Positions 47,191-55,660 of a stretch of DNA of 64,000 nucleotides are shown here, one piece after another. A model generated the notes under the pieces. That model was not told the DNA's origin, did no database searches, and saw only the letters and a list, made by a program, of their open reading frames with translations. The translations under genes and the position numbers were made by a program. Position 1 is the stretch's first letter; every line of letters begins with the position of its first letter. This DNA is from an uncultured Litoreibacter sp. (GTDB lineage: Bacteria; Pseudomonadota; Alphaproteobacteria; Rhodobacterales; Rhodobacteraceae), in NCBI RefSeq assembly GCF_947487515.1, contig NZ_CANKWO010000003.1:203103-267102 (forward strand), in the 5' to 3' direction.

Positions 47191-47865
47191 TTATTTGGAT
47201 TTCAGGCGCTTCAGGACATCCGCCCCAGTGGCCCGTGTGGCGGTGCCGTATCCCGCATCCGACAGGCGATCCGCGAGGGTGTCATGGCTTAGGTCGCGGT
47301 CAATATCGGCGAGGATTTCGGCCTGCTCGAACGGGTCATCCTTTTTCATGACACCCGCGATAAGTTCTTCTGCTTCGGCCACACTGGATTGCCCTTGAAG
47401 GGTGGTGTTCAGCTTGGCCTGTACATTTTGCTCGTAGCGGACAGCTTTGGCGGTGATCGCCCCTTGCTTCAGGTCGATGATGCGGCGGTTGCCGGTCTCG
47501 ATGCTTTGGCGCAGGCGCATGATCCGCTGATCAAGGCGATCTAGCGTTTGGCGACGTCCTTCCAGCTCATTCTCTAGCTGTGCAATCGCGTTCGCGGCTT
47601 CCGTTGCCATTGCTTCATTGCCATCATCTAGCGCCTTGGTGGCGCGGTCCGTCAGGTCGGCAATGCGGGTTTCAATGGCCTTAACCTGACGGTCTTCGCC
47701 GCGGTGGCGTTGGATCAGGCTGGCCAGCGTTGCCTTCGCAGCAGTCAGGCTGTTGGTGGCTTCGCGGATTTTCTGTTCGATCAATTCGATGGCGTAGACG
47801 TCGCGGACCTTTTCTTCGGCACGGGCGTTTGCTCCGGTCATCAGGGTCTTCAAAGTCAAAAACAT
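47191..47865 (-). CDS. pspA: PspA/IM30 family protein
   Basis: This 224-residue, almost entirely helical protein starts MFLTLKTLMTGANARAEEKV and has long coiled-coil stretches. PspA/IM30 proteins form ESCRT-III-like polymers on damaged inner membrane and maintain proton-motive force. It is the first gene of a unit with the YiaA/B-like gene. Upstream lie three TGAAC/GTTCA palindromes and then the TetR gene, so control here is by a TetR repressor rather than by PspF. Confidence 0.88.
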   Translation of the reverse strand: MFLTLKTLMTGANARAEEKVRDVYAIELIEQKIREATNSLTAAKATLASLIQRHRGEDRQVKAIETRIADLTDRATKALDDGNEAMATEAANAIAQLENELEGRRQTLDRLDQRIMRLRQSIETGNRRIIDLKQGAITAKAVRYEQNVQAKLNTTLQGQSSVAEAEELIAGVMKKDDPFEQAEILADIDRDLSHDTLADRLSDAGYGTATRATGADVLKRLKSK

Positions 47866-47894
47866 CTTGGTCTCTCCTACATGGGGGCGTTTCG

Positions 47895-47964
47895 TGAACG
47901 CCGTTCATGAATTCAAGATACCGTTTTCTGAACGTCGTTCAAGAAATAAATTGAACGTCGTTCA
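47895..47964. promoter_or_regulatory. Three palindromic operators upstream of pspA
   Basis: TGAACGCCGTTCA (47895-47907), TGAACGTCGTTCA (47929-47941) and TGAACGTCGTTCA (47952-47964) are 13-base palindromes spaced 34 and 23 bases apart. They cover the region before pspA and reach into the 3' end of the tetR gene. A fourth copy lies before tetR. Confidence 0.85.
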
Positions 47965-48570
47965 TTTTTTTGAGGGAGTAGAGGTTAAGTGACTGAAAAC
48001 AAGCGTAATCATGTGCTCAAGCCTATCGATGGGAACGCCGGAAATGCGTTTTTCAAGCCCCAAAAGAACGATTCCATGCACGGAAGAGAACAATCCGCGG
48101 GTCATCAGGGACACATCTTCTTCGGACATTTCGGGAAAGATTCGCACCAAAGGATCAGCGATCAGGGCGAAGACCTTTTGCAACTCTTCAAGATACCAAG
48201 CTGGGACGACTTCCTCTGTAGATACTTCCAAATCGAACAAAGTGCGCCACGCGGCTGTGTTGTCACGCGCGAAGTGAAGATAGGCGTGCGACATGGCGAT
48301 CATAGTTTTGACAGGGTGGCCCGGCGGCTCTGCTGCGACGGCCGCGGACACTTGTTTTCCGACGCGCTTAAATGTGCGGGCGTTCACGGCCATGATAAGG
48401 TCGTTCATATCACCAAAGACATTGTAGATCGCGCCGACTGCGCATCCGGCCTCCTTTGCCAAGTCGCGTGCGCGAACTTCGGCAATGCCGCCGGTTTTGA
48501 TCCGTTCCTCTGCGATGTCGATAAGTTTAGCTCGCAGGTCGTCTCGTTTTTTTTGAACTTTGCCCGCCAT
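47962..48570 (-). CDS. TetR-family regulator of the psp operon
   Basis: This 202-residue regulator has an N-terminal helix-turn-helix (VRARDLAKEAGCAVGAIYNVF) and a ligand domain of the WHG/TetR_C type. Palindromes matching TGAAC-N3-GTTCA occur both before itself and before pspA, which indicates autorepression and repression of pspA-yiaAB. It would sense an envelope-active small molecule; the ligand is unknown. The ATG of MAGKVQKKRDD follows GGAGG. Confidence 0.88.
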   Translation of the reverse strand: MAGKVQKKRDDLRAKLIDIAEERIKTGGIAEVRARDLAKEAGCAVGAIYNVFGDMNDLIMAVNARTFKRVGKQVSAAVAAEPPGHPVKTMIAMSHAYLHFARDNTAAWRTLFDLEVSTEEVVPAWYLEELQKVFALIADPLVRIFPEMSEEDVSLMTRGLFSSVHGIVLLGLEKRISGVPIDRLEHMITLVFSHLTSTPSKK

Positions 48571-48581
48571 TCCGGCCTCCT

Positions 48582-48594
48582 TGAACTACGTTCA
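48582..48594. promoter_or_regulatory. Fourth psp-type operator upstream of tetR
   Basis: TGAACTACGTTCA shares the TGAAC/GTTCA half-sites with the three copies near pspA. It lies 12 bases before the tetR start codon and supports autoregulation. Confidence 0.8.
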
Positions 48595-48665
48595 CAATTA
48601 ACCAATGTGTTTCAAGAAGCAAAGCCCTTGCGTTTCGGCCCAAGCTTTCGCAATAAGCAGGTAGC

Positions 48666-48742
48666 GGTCCCGTAGCTCAACTGGATAGAGCATCTGCCTT
48701 CTAAGCAGAGGGTTGGGGGTTCGAGTCCTCCCGGGATCGCCA
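48666..48742 (+). tRNA. tRNA-Arg (anticodon UCU)
   Basis: The cloverleaf is complete. The acceptor stem GGTCCCG pairs with CGGGATC, the D arm contains AGCTC..GAGC, the anticodon stem TCTGC/GCAGA encloses loop CTTCTAA with TCT at positions 34-36, and the T arm has GGGGGTTCGAGTCCTCC. The 3' CCA is encoded. It reads AGA codons, which are rare in this GC-rich genome. Such genes are frequent integration sites, but no integrase or att repeat is seen here. Confidence 0.97.
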
Positions 48743-48975
48743 AATCTCATTCTAGATATCGTGCAAACGCGTTGGATCGCCCGTGGCCCATAGGCGTCCG
48801 AGGTGGCCCAAGAACAAGCTGGCCGATCATAAAGCTGATCGAGAAGACACGCAGGCGATGCTGACCACATCAATGCTGGCACCAAATTCTATCGCGCTTG
48901 GTATTCGTGTGTCTTGATTACTTTGCTACATGGTGAAATGTTAGCGATATAGCGAATCAAAACAGGAAACGTGCA

Positions 48976-49329
48976 ATGACCCCAGCCCAAAAAACAACTC
49001 TCGATCAGTTTTATGCCGGTGCGACAGCTCAGGATGCTTCTATGATCCGTCCGCTTTTGACCGATGATTTTACCTTCAAAGCCCCGATGATGAATTTCGA
49101 TGAGCCCGACGCCTATATCGCGCATCTGATTGGGTTTTGCGGCCATGTGAAGGATTCCCGCCATATTGCGCAGGGTGAGAATGTCGTTCATGTTTTCACA
49201 CTCGTGGCCCAGATGCCGGACGGGGAGAAGGAAATGGAGATGTGCGATATATTCACCTTCAAGGGTGATAAGATTTTGCGTCAGGAGCTTTATACAGACT
49301 CCAAGCAGTTCCCTGAAGAAGCGGCCTAA
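48976..49329 (+). CDS. SnoaL-like/NTF2-fold protein
   Basis: This 117-residue protein shows the NTF2-like pattern: LDQFYAGATAQDASMIRPLL, DDFTFKAPMM, then DIFTFKGDKILRQELYTDS. The family forms a cone-shaped pocket used by cyclases, isomerases and uncharacterised stress enzymes. A GGAAACGTGCA stretch precedes the ATG. It lies 46 bases upstream of arsR and may be co-transcribed, suggesting a small stress or detoxification unit; the substrate is unknown. Confidence 0.8.
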   Translation: MTPAQKTTLDQFYAGATAQDASMIRPLLTDDFTFKAPMMNFDEPDAYIAHLIGFCGHVKDSRHIAQGENVVHVFTLVAQMPDGEKEMEMCDIFTFKGDKILRQELYTDSKQFPEEAA

Positions 49330-49375
49330 TTCAACCCGCGTAGAATTCACAATCCCGCAGATAAAGAGAGCATAG

Positions 49376-49732
49376 ATGCAACAGATAACTCCAGAGCTGG
49401 TACGCACTTTTTCAGCCCTTAGCGATCCGGTGCGAATGGCAACGCTCGCTCGGCTGGCGGACGGTCCGGCGACGGTAGGCGAATTGGCAGAACCATTCGC
49501 TTTGTCCGCAGCCGGATTTTCCAAGCATCTGTCGATCCTTCAATCTGCGGGACTGGTTTCAAAGGAACTCGACGGTCGCAAGCATATATGCAGCTTGCAG
49601 GTCGCCCCCTTACAGGCGGCTTTCGATTGGCTGTCCTTCTATCGGCAGTTTTGGTCAAGCAATCTGGATCAGCTGGAAGATTTCCTTGTGAAGAGCACGA
49701 CGAAGGACAAAGAAAAGAAGTCTGATATATGA
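49376..49732 (+). CDS. ArsR-family transcriptional regulator
   Basis: This 118-residue winged-helix protein (SALSDPVRMATLARLADGPA, then SAAGFSKHLSILQSAGLV) is an ArsR/SmtB-type regulator. The DPVR...L...P.TV.ELA pattern is typical. It lacks obvious metal-binding cysteine pairs. Its stop overlaps the start of the SRPBCC gene by four bases (ATGA), an arrangement common for ArsR-AHSA1 pairs, where both genes form one repressor-regulated unit. Confidence 0.9.
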   Translation: MQQITPELVRTFSALSDPVRMATLARLADGPATVGELAEPFALSAAGFSKHLSILQSAGLVSKELDGRKHICSLQVAPLQAAFDWLSFYRQFWSSNLDQLEDFLVKSTTKDKEKKSDI

Positions 49733-50193
49733 CAACCACCCACAGCGTCTTGCAAACACGCCTCTTGAACGCATCTCCGGAGGATGTTTGGGATGCGTGG
49801 ATCCTGCCCGAACTCATGAAACAATGGTTTTGCCCCTTGGGCATGAAAGCCATCGAAGCGGAGGTTGATCTGGTCGTCGGCGGCACGTTTCGTATCATCA
49901 TGGATGCCAGCGACGCTCAAATGCGTCCTCCACCGGCGATGGGAAATTTTCTCACGGCCTATGGCACTTATCAAAGGATTGAACGTCCGCACGAATTGGT
50001 CTTTTCATGGGCTTGGGAAGGTCGGGATGAAACCAGTCGCGTTACCGTCACGCTTGTGCCCAAAGGGGAGAAGACGCTGCTGGTGTTGGAGCATGATGGC
50101 TTGATAGATGAGGCCAGCCGTATTTTCCATGAAGATGGATGGACGCCGACCTTGGAGAACCTGTCGCAGCATCTGAATGCGCAACAGGCCTGA
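49729..50193 (+). CDS. AHSA1/SRPBCC domain protein
   Basis: This 154-residue protein of the START-like SRPBCC (AHSA1, Aha1 C-terminal) type shows LNASPEDVWDAWI, GGTFRIIMDA, then RPHELVFSWAWEG and VTLVPKGEKTLLVLEHDGL. Such proteins bind hydrophobic ligands in a helix-grip cavity. It is translationally coupled to arsR. A GTP- or lipid-type ligand cannot be specified. The next 240 bases contain no gene. Confidence 0.9.
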   Translation: MTTTHSVLQTRLLNASPEDVWDAWILPELMKQWFCPLGMKAIEAEVDLVVGGTFRIIMDASDAQMRPPPAMGNFLTAYGTYQRIERPHELVFSWAWEGRDETSRVTVTLVPKGEKTLLVLEHDGLIDEASRIFHEDGWTPTLENLSQHLNAQQA

Positions 50194-50436
50194 ACATCCA
50201 CCCCATGAGAACACTTGCCATCTACGCCCACACGAAAATAGGGTTCGAAAGAAGTCAGGCGCGGCACTCTTCGGAATTGCCCTTAGTCTTGGTTGCCTTC
50301 GCTTCACATCATCACCTTAGGCGGATTGCATAGGAGCAGTCCTTTGTGTTTTGGCGCGGTGGTATGCGCAGCATGAAGCCATCGAAGAGAAAGGTTCTAT
50401 TCCGTATTCACTTCAGCTGCGCACGCAGAGTTCGAC

Positions 50437-50976
50437 CTATGGAAGCCGTGTGGACAGGCTGGCGCAATCCACGTCTGTTTTGCGCGCACCTAGTACATCC
50501 GCCAATAAGGACCGGCCTGGGTTGATGACAAATCCGGTGTCCGCCGAAAGGCCCTTCGCGAGATGCAAATCTGCCGCCTTGTCTGCGGGATCGGATGCAA
50601 CATGCACCATGTCGCTGACAAGGTCTTTCCCTGCCAATAGGTCACGGATGACGTCCGGAGCGGTAACGACAATTTGGATGGATTTCGATTTTCCGAAGTC
50701 GATACTTCGGCCCGAAAAATCGCCCGCTACAAACCGGACGGGCATCGATCGGCATTGGCCATCGATCCGAAACGAGGCCGTGCCTTTGCCGACAAGACCG
50801 CGCAACATCAGCAGGTTCCCTTCTTTTGGATGGGGAACGTCGATCACCGCGATGTCCCTTTTCGGAACGACGACCGTGTCAGCTTTCGCGGCTTCGATTG
50901 TTGCAGTGGTGAAAAGTATCAGACTAATTGCCAGCCCAATGGCGGTCAGCTGATGTCTTGTGTGTTTGATCTTCAT
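50437..50976 (-). CDS. Hypothetical secreted protein
   Basis: This 179-residue protein begins with a signal peptide (MKIKHTRHQLTAIGLAISLI, then TATIEAAKA). The mature part (SIQIVVTAPDVIRDLLAGKD, DFGKSKSIQIVV) has no recognised family. The ATG follows AAAGGAAAC; an upstream in-frame start is weaker. It lies downstream of an AraC-type gene on the same strand with an 82-base gap, and may be its target. Confidence 0.6.
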   Translation of the reverse strand: MKIKHTRHQLTAIGLAISLILFTTATIEAAKADTVVVPKRDIAVIDVPHPKEGNLLMLRGLVGKGTASFRIDGQCRSMPVRFVAGDFSGRSIDFGKSKSIQIVVTAPDVIRDLLAGKDLVSDMVHVASDPADKAADLHLAKGLSADTGFVINPGRSLLADVLGARKTDVDCASLSTRLP

Positions 50977-51058
50977 GATGTTTCCTTTCTTGATCGCGCC
51001 CAATGCAACTGGGCTCTGGTGTCAAGAAAGGCGAAAGGTCGGTGGTCTTCGCCCTGAT

Positions 51059-52144
51059 TTACGAATCCGAACGTTTGAGATCGCGATTGAGAACATTGTC
51101 GTCAAAGCCATCATGCTGCCTATAGGTGGACGGGGTTTGGCCGGTCAGGCGACGAAACTCTGTGTTGAAACTCGACTTACTTTGGAAACCGGATTCCAAC
51201 ATGATGTCGGTCACAGGCCGATCCGTTGTTTTCAATAGCAGGGCTGCATAGCTCACACGAAAGCGGTTAATGTACCGCGAAACATTCTCCTTATGGATGA
51301 GATTGATCGCCTTCGAAACACTCCTTGCCGGGCAGTGAAGCCGCCGACCGAGTCGCGCAAGCGTCAGGTCTGGGTCTGTGAATATTTGATTGTCGCGCAT
51401 CAGATGGTCGAGCCTGCGCAGCAGTTCATGGTCCTCTTCTGACGGCTGCTGTTCAGGGGCCTCTCCTGAAATGCTATGCGACTGTGCGCCAAGAAATAAG
51501 GGCACACCGATGAGAGCGCACAGCATAACAATAACAACTACGACCCCAGATGCGCCTGTCAGAAGGTGAATTACCCCTGCGTTTCCCGCCGACAGCATCG
51601 CAAGAAGTATCGTTATGTCCGCGGCGACAATCAGCGCCATGAACAGAAGTGCAAAAAGCAACGCAATCCGAGTTGTGCGAAACCTATGTGGCGCAACCTG
51701 AACAAATGCGTCTTGTGGCTGGCGCAGCATTGCCGCGAGCAATACGACAAAAACAGCATTTTCCGTGATCACGACCACATCTGCGGACCAAGCTGATGGC
51801 ACGAAAAGGGCAAGTTCCAAGGCCAATAGACCAACGGAAACAAGCATTAGTTTTTGACGTGAAGGGGTCCCAGTCGGTGACGCAAGAGATTGAAATCCAA
51901 GCCAGAGACATGGGGCCATCAAAATGGCCAAGTGCGGCTGTAAGCTGCCTAGCACGCCAATTCCATACTCCGATCTCAGGCCGACAAAACACGCGACCAC
52001 AGCAATAAGTCCCAGCCCAAGGCCAAAAAAGACGCGTGCTGCTGAAGGCAGCTGAGGCTTGCTTACGACTGCCGCTGCGATGAACACCGCTAGAATTGAT
52101 AAAAGCCATGACGTTGGAACAGTGGTCAAAGTGGCAGTCCTCAT
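51059..52144 (-). CDS. AraC-family regulator with N-terminal membrane domain
   Basis: This 361-residue protein has about seven N-terminal hydrophobic helices (residues 10-225) and a C-terminal AraC DNA-binding domain (NRFRVSYAALLLKTTDRPVT, then SGFQSKSSFNTEFRRLTGQT). This membrane-bound AraC type is known in Bacteroidetes and proteobacteria and senses signals within the membrane. It could control the adjacent secreted-protein gene. The ATG begins MRTATLTTV; no strong ribosome site is seen. Confidence 0.85.
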   Translation of the reverse strand: MRTATLTTVPTSWLLSILAVFIAAAVVSKPQLPSAARVFFGLGLGLIAVVACFVGLRSEYGIGVLGSLQPHLAILMAPCLWLGFQSLASPTGTPSRQKLMLVSVGLLALELALFVPSAWSADVVVITENAVFVVLLAAMLRQPQDAFVQVAPHRFRTTRIALLFALLFMALIVAADITILLAMLSAGNAGVIHLLTGASGVVVVIVMLCALIGVPLFLGAQSHSISGEAPEQQPSEEDHELLRRLDHLMRDNQIFTDPDLTLARLGRRLHCPARSVSKAINLIHKENVSRYINRFRVSYAALLLKTTDRPVTDIMLESGFQSKSSFNTEFRRLTGQTPSTYRQHDGFDDNVLNRDLKRSDS

Positions 52145-52412
52145 TCAGCTATTTAGGCGCAAGATAGGTGCCACCACATTCTATACTAGACGCATCGAAG
52201 CGAGCTAGTGCGCTCCAGTACGAGATCGCGTTTTAGAACTGTGTTCAGGCCAAACGGAAACGGACGGGCAAGGGCGATTGCCCCAAAGTCGGGTTTTCGT
52301 GCAAAAGGTGCAGTGCAGCTCCACTCCCCTTCCGCAACGGAGTGCAGATTGGCGCCACCCGCGAGATCGATCCAACGAGTCCGGAAGGGGGAACGTCTGG
52401 GGCGGGCCAAAC

Positions 52413-53159
52413 TCAGGCATGTGCGATCTTTGATCTTGCCCCTTCCGTCCGCATGCGAGCCAGCGCAATAAAGTGGAAGCCCAAAAAGATGGGAACGAAA
52501 AAGGCGGGAAACATCGCCAGCGGGTGATTGTTGATGATGTTTGGGGCCTCAATCGCGTAGAGATGGGCAAACCCCTGAGAGGTCACAATCCCGAGCAGGA
52601 CCGCCAAAGCGAAATCAACGATGCCGATCCAATTCGCGCGCGCCAACAAACGACGCGCATTAGGTGCGCCCCGCGCCAACGCCTGACTGGCCTGCCATCC
52701 TGCTATTCCCGCTAGGATGTCCCCCACGCCCGCTGGAATGGCGAAAATAGCGGGGATGTCGCCAGCCAGCCAACCGATCAAGAAGAGGCCGCCCATGACG
52801 CGGGGGATTTGGAACGCCGCGATCGCGCTAAGAGGCGTGGCTTCGGTCAGCCGTCGCCCAAGTGGTGTAAGCCAAGCCAGCGCCCAGATTGTGAACGCGC
52901 CCCCAAACAAAAATAGCAACACGATGGGCAGGTCACCAAATTCGGCCGGAACATTGAACTTCCCCGCCTGTGATAGGGGGATCGCAACCGCATACCAGCT
53001 TGCGAACATGCTCGCGGTAACCGCAACAAACAGCGCGGTCTGGGTCGGGCGGAACCCTGCCCGAAAGGCGCCAAAACTGGCAATCACGATCGCCAGCAGT
53101 GGCAAAGCTATGGCGAAGGCTCGAACATAGAATTCATAGAATTCATAGAAGGCGATCAT
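52413..53159 (-). CDS. Hypothetical multi-pass membrane protein
   Basis: This 248-residue protein has about six hydrophobic segments and starts MIAFYEFYEFYVRAFAIALP. The FYEFYEFY stretch is encoded by a 9-base tandem repeat (TTCTATGAA), which is a slippage-prone start region. The family is not recognised. It lies 27 bases downstream of the NmrA-like gene and is probably in the same unit, transcribed away from the TetR gene. Codon use is ordinary for the window. Confidence 0.65.
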   Translation of the reverse strand: MIAFYEFYEFYVRAFAIALPLLAIVIASFGAFRAGFRPTQTALFVAVTASMFASWYAVAIPLSQAGKFNVPAEFGDLPIVLLFLFGGAFTIWALAWLTPLGRRLTEATPLSAIAAFQIPRVMGGLFLIGWLAGDIPAIFAIPAGVGDILAGIAGWQASQALARGAPNARRLLARANWIGIVDFALAVLLGIVTSQGFAHLYAIEAPNIINNHPLAMFPAFFVPIFLGFHFIALARMRTEGARSKIAHA

Positions 53160-53186
53160 GAAGCACTCCTTGGTTGGGTTTTAGGC

Positions 53187-54311
53187 TCAGGCAATTTTGG
53201 GAGCAGTGACGGGCCGGACAGGATCGGGGCCGTCCAAAAGCATCAGGGTCCCGCCGCGGGCGGCGTCTTGCCATTCCGGATTAGCATGGCCAGCCATGGG
53301 GGTGGCCAAACATGCGCCGCCTTCATGGGCTGACAATGTCTTGAAATTCGGAGCCGGAGTGAGGAGCATCCGGATCATGAACGCCATTGCCTGAAAGACA
53401 GAGGCATCTTCTACATTCGGGGCGAGACGGCTGACATCTGCCGCATACCGGTCTGCGGTGGTGTGAAAACTCTCGGCGGGGGTGCCGGTCAATTGTTCCA
53501 CGTGATCGGTTGGCGCACCTATCGCGAAGGCGCCATTGGCAATCTCATCGGCGTAATGGCGCAAGTTATAGCTGTCAAAATCCGCAAACCCCATTGCACG
53601 CGCGGCTTTGGAAAACATACGAAATGAAATGGGCTGATAGCGAACCTGGCGGCCAAACACGTCTCCCAAAATCTCTGCCACGTCTGTTCCAGTCAAAAGC
53701 GCGGGTCCGGTGGGGCGCCAAGAGGTTCCAATATAGGGCTTTGGGTTTTTCAAAAGAGCAACGGCGCAACGCGCTATGTCACGCTCTGAAACGGGCGCAT
53801 TTGCCCCGTCTGCGAACGGCAACGGCAGGACGCCCAATTTGCGTGTTACAGGCGTTGTCAGAAGATATGTAAACGCGAAAATGCCTGGGTTCAGGTGAAT
53901 GACCCCAACATCGGGCATCCAACGTGCGATGTTGTTTGCGATCCAGTGTTCGCGGGTCAGCATCGAGGGATGTGAGGGGCTGGGATTCCAACCAGACAAC
54001 AGAACCAGCGCCTCCAGCTTCGCCGCCTGTGCTGCCAGACAGACCAGCATTGTGTTGTGCAAAAGATGCGGCGCAAATGGGGGAATGTGAAACGCGCGGG
54101 AAACGCCGGTCATTGCTTTTGTCAGATCGTCAAAATCAAACAGATTTCCAACAAAAATGTCGGCTCCCAACGCGGCCAGCTCATCCGCGCGATTGTCCTG
54201 ACGATGGACCATGGCGCGGACCTCGAAGCCGGATTCTATCAGGAAACGGACGGCATCCCGCCCAACGCGACCTGCTGCAGAGGTGACAAGAATTTTTTGG
54301 TTAACTGTCAT
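53187..54311 (-). CDS. NmrA-like NAD(P)-binding protein
   Basis: This 374-residue protein has a Rossmann fold at its N-terminus (ILVTSAAGRVGRDAVRFLIE) with no obvious catalytic Tyr-Lys pair, fitting the NmrA/SDR-atypical class. The body (AQAAKLEALVLLSGWNPSPS) agrees. About 110 C-terminal residues have no familiar match. NmrA-like proteins bind NADP as redox sensors or act as oxidoreductases. It is divergent from a TetR gene with a palindromic operator between, so it is probably TetR-controlled. Confidence 0.8.
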   Translation of the reverse strand: MTVNQKILVTSAAGRVGRDAVRFLIESGFEVRAMVHRQDNRADELAALGADIFVGNLFDFDDLTKAMTGVSRAFHIPPFAPHLLHNTMLVCLAAQAAKLEALVLLSGWNPSPSHPSMLTREHWIANNIARWMPDVGVIHLNPGIFAFTYLLTTPVTRKLGVLPLPFADGANAPVSERDIARCAVALLKNPKPYIGTSWRPTGPALLTGTDVAEILGDVFGRQVRYQPISFRMFSKAARAMGFADFDSYNLRHYADEIANGAFAIGAPTDHVEQLTGTPAESFHTTADRYAADVSRLAPNVEDASVFQAMAFMIRMLLTPAPNFKTLSAHEGGACLATPMAGHANPEWQDAARGGTLMLLDGPDPVRPVTAPKIA

Positions 54312-54336
54312 GTGGCACCTATAGATGATTGTTGTA

Positions 54337-54352
54337 ATCTAATTGATTAGAT
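54337..54352. promoter_or_regulatory. Palindromic TetR operator
   Basis: ATCTAATTGATTAGAT has perfect seven-base arms around two central bases. It lies between the divergent NmrA-like gene (start 54311) and the TetR gene (start 54397) and should control both. Confidence 0.75.
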
Positions 54353-54396
54353 GATAGATACCATCTTAACTGTCAACCCCGAAGTTTGAGATCGCC

Positions 54397-54954
54397 ATGC
54401 CCAGAGTGTCCGACGCCGAAAAACAGAAATCTCACAAACGAATACTCGAGGCGGCGGCCGGTCTGTTTCGTGAAAAAGGGATTGAAACCACCAGCGTTGC
54501 TGAAGTCATGAAAGCTGCTGGGATGACCCACGGAGGGTTCTATCGTCACTTCTCAGGCAAAGATGAAATGGTTAGTGCAGCATTTGACGCGGCTGTAGAT
54601 GACGCGGTTGCGGACATGGAGCAGGGCGCTGACGGTGCAGCCCGCGCAGCTGCTCGGGCCGACTATATCGCCAAATACCTCTCGCAGAACCACGTCGAAA
54701 ACCGCAACATCGGCTGCCCGATCGCGGCTCTCGGCTCAGAACTTGCGCGCAGTGAGGGTCCGGTGAAACAAGACACCGCCAACGCGATTGACCGCGTAGC
54801 GGAGCTGCTGGAGGCGGATGCGACCGATCAGTCTGGATACGCGCGCCTCGCCCTCCTTGTTGGGGCGGTCACACTTGCAAGACTGACCGGCGATGAAACG
54901 CAATCAAAGTCCATTCTTGAAAAAACTGCCGCTACGATCAGCAAGCTTACGTGA
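54397..54954 (+). CDS. TetR-family transcriptional regulator
   Basis: This 185-residue protein has an N-terminal helix-turn-helix (RILEAAAGLFREKGIETTSV, then GMTHGGFYRHFSGKDEM) and a C-terminal ligand domain with NIGCPIAALGSELARSEGP. The CP(I/L)AAL motif occurs in the YcdC/NemR-like group that senses electrophiles through the cysteine. It is divergent from the NmrA-like gene and shares a palindromic operator. Cys-based sensing is inference. Confidence 0.88.
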   Translation: MPRVSDAEKQKSHKRILEAAAGLFREKGIETTSVAEVMKAAGMTHGGFYRHFSGKDEMVSAAFDAAVDDAVADMEQGADGAARAAARADYIAKYLSQNHVENRNIGCPIAALGSELARSEGPVKQDTANAIDRVAELLEADATDQSGYARLALLVGAVTLARLTGDETQSKSILEKTAATISKLT

Positions 54955-55231
54955 GTGTATCTTCTTTTGCAGGCCACGTTTGGCAGCCCCCAGAGTTTGG
55001 GAAATTTCCTTGTTCGGCAAAGGGTTATGAATGTGAAAACCCGCAAGTTCTCGTTGCCAACAAGAACGGGGTATTCTTCGTCAATGTCGGCAACTGCGGT
55101 GGATAACAGGTCTTCAATGCAGACCTTACAGAATTGTAAGTTTGGTGTTGGGACAATGTGATCTGGCCCCCCCATTTCTGTTTCATCGGGCGGCATCACG
55201 CCGCCAGCAACAAAAGAAATGGAGAAACACT

Positions 55232-55573
55232 ATGAATACGAACCTTGTTAAAGCCGGCGCTCTTTCTGGTCTCATCGCAGTTGGCGGAATCGCCTCGATG
55301 GTGTCAGCGCAAACCGCCGCAGAACAAACCAATCTGACTGAAGAACAGATCATCGAAATCGCACTCATGGAAGTGCCGGGCGAAGTCACAGAGGTCGAAT
55401 TGGAAGAGCGCCGCAACAACACCTATTATGAGGTCGAAGTTGTCGCCGAAGATGGCACCGAGATGGAGCTTAAGATCGCCGCCGATGACGGTGAGATCCT
55501 GAGGGTCAAAGCAGAAGGCAAAGACTGCGACGATGACGATCATGAAAATGACGACGACGGTGAAGACGCCTAA
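55232..55573 (+). CDS. Periplasmic PepSY-domain protein
   Basis: This 113-residue protein starts MNTNLVKAGALSGLIAVGGI, a signal peptide ending near MVSAQTAA. A PepSY domain follows: TEEQIIEIALMEVPGEVTEV, then YYEVEVVAEDGTEMELKI. The C-terminus is a run of Asp/Glu residues (CDDDDHENDDDGEDA) that could bind metal. PepSY proteins often modulate proteases or metal and envelope stress. It lies directly upstream of an OmpR-type two-component pair, separated by a strong hairpin. The ATG follows GGAG. Confidence 0.85.
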   Translation: MNTNLVKAGALSGLIAVGGIASMVSAQTAAEQTNLTEEQIIEIALMEVPGEVTEVELEERRNNTYYEVEVVAEDGTEMELKIAADDGEILRVKAEGKDCDDDDHENDDDGEDA

Positions 55574-55608
55574 GGCAGATCGCCTTTGAAATCTCATATG
55601 TTCCCTGT

Positions 55609-55630
55609 AGGTTGCCGGTCACGGCAACCT
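55609..55630 (+). terminator. Perfect hairpin between PepSY gene and response regulator
   Basis: AGGTTGCCG, loop GTCA, and CGGCAACCT form a nine-pair perfect stem, followed by ATTGTCGTTT, which lacks a full U-run. It may act as a partial terminator or a processing and stability element between the two genes. Confidence 0.6.
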
Positions 55631-55660
55631 ATTGTCGTTTGCCGTAGCTGAAGGATCATC

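Noticed and set aside
48666-48742. tRNA-Arg as the attachment site of an integrated element
   Set aside because: No integrase and no duplicated tRNA end are found on either side in this window.
48598-48885. A 95-codon minus-strand frame with RTRTPNPLLRRQ
   Set aside because: It is antisense to the tRNA-Arg gene; this peptide is a well-known false call across tRNA genes.
52145-52412. Possible gene in the gap between the AraC-type gene and the membrane gene
   Set aside because: All frames here look like chance; no ribosome site or conserved motif is seen.
54951-55106. A 51-codon GTG-started frame overlapping the TetR stop
   Set aside because: Composition is plausible and a GTGA overlap exists, but there is no family, no ribosome site and an equally open frame on the other strand.
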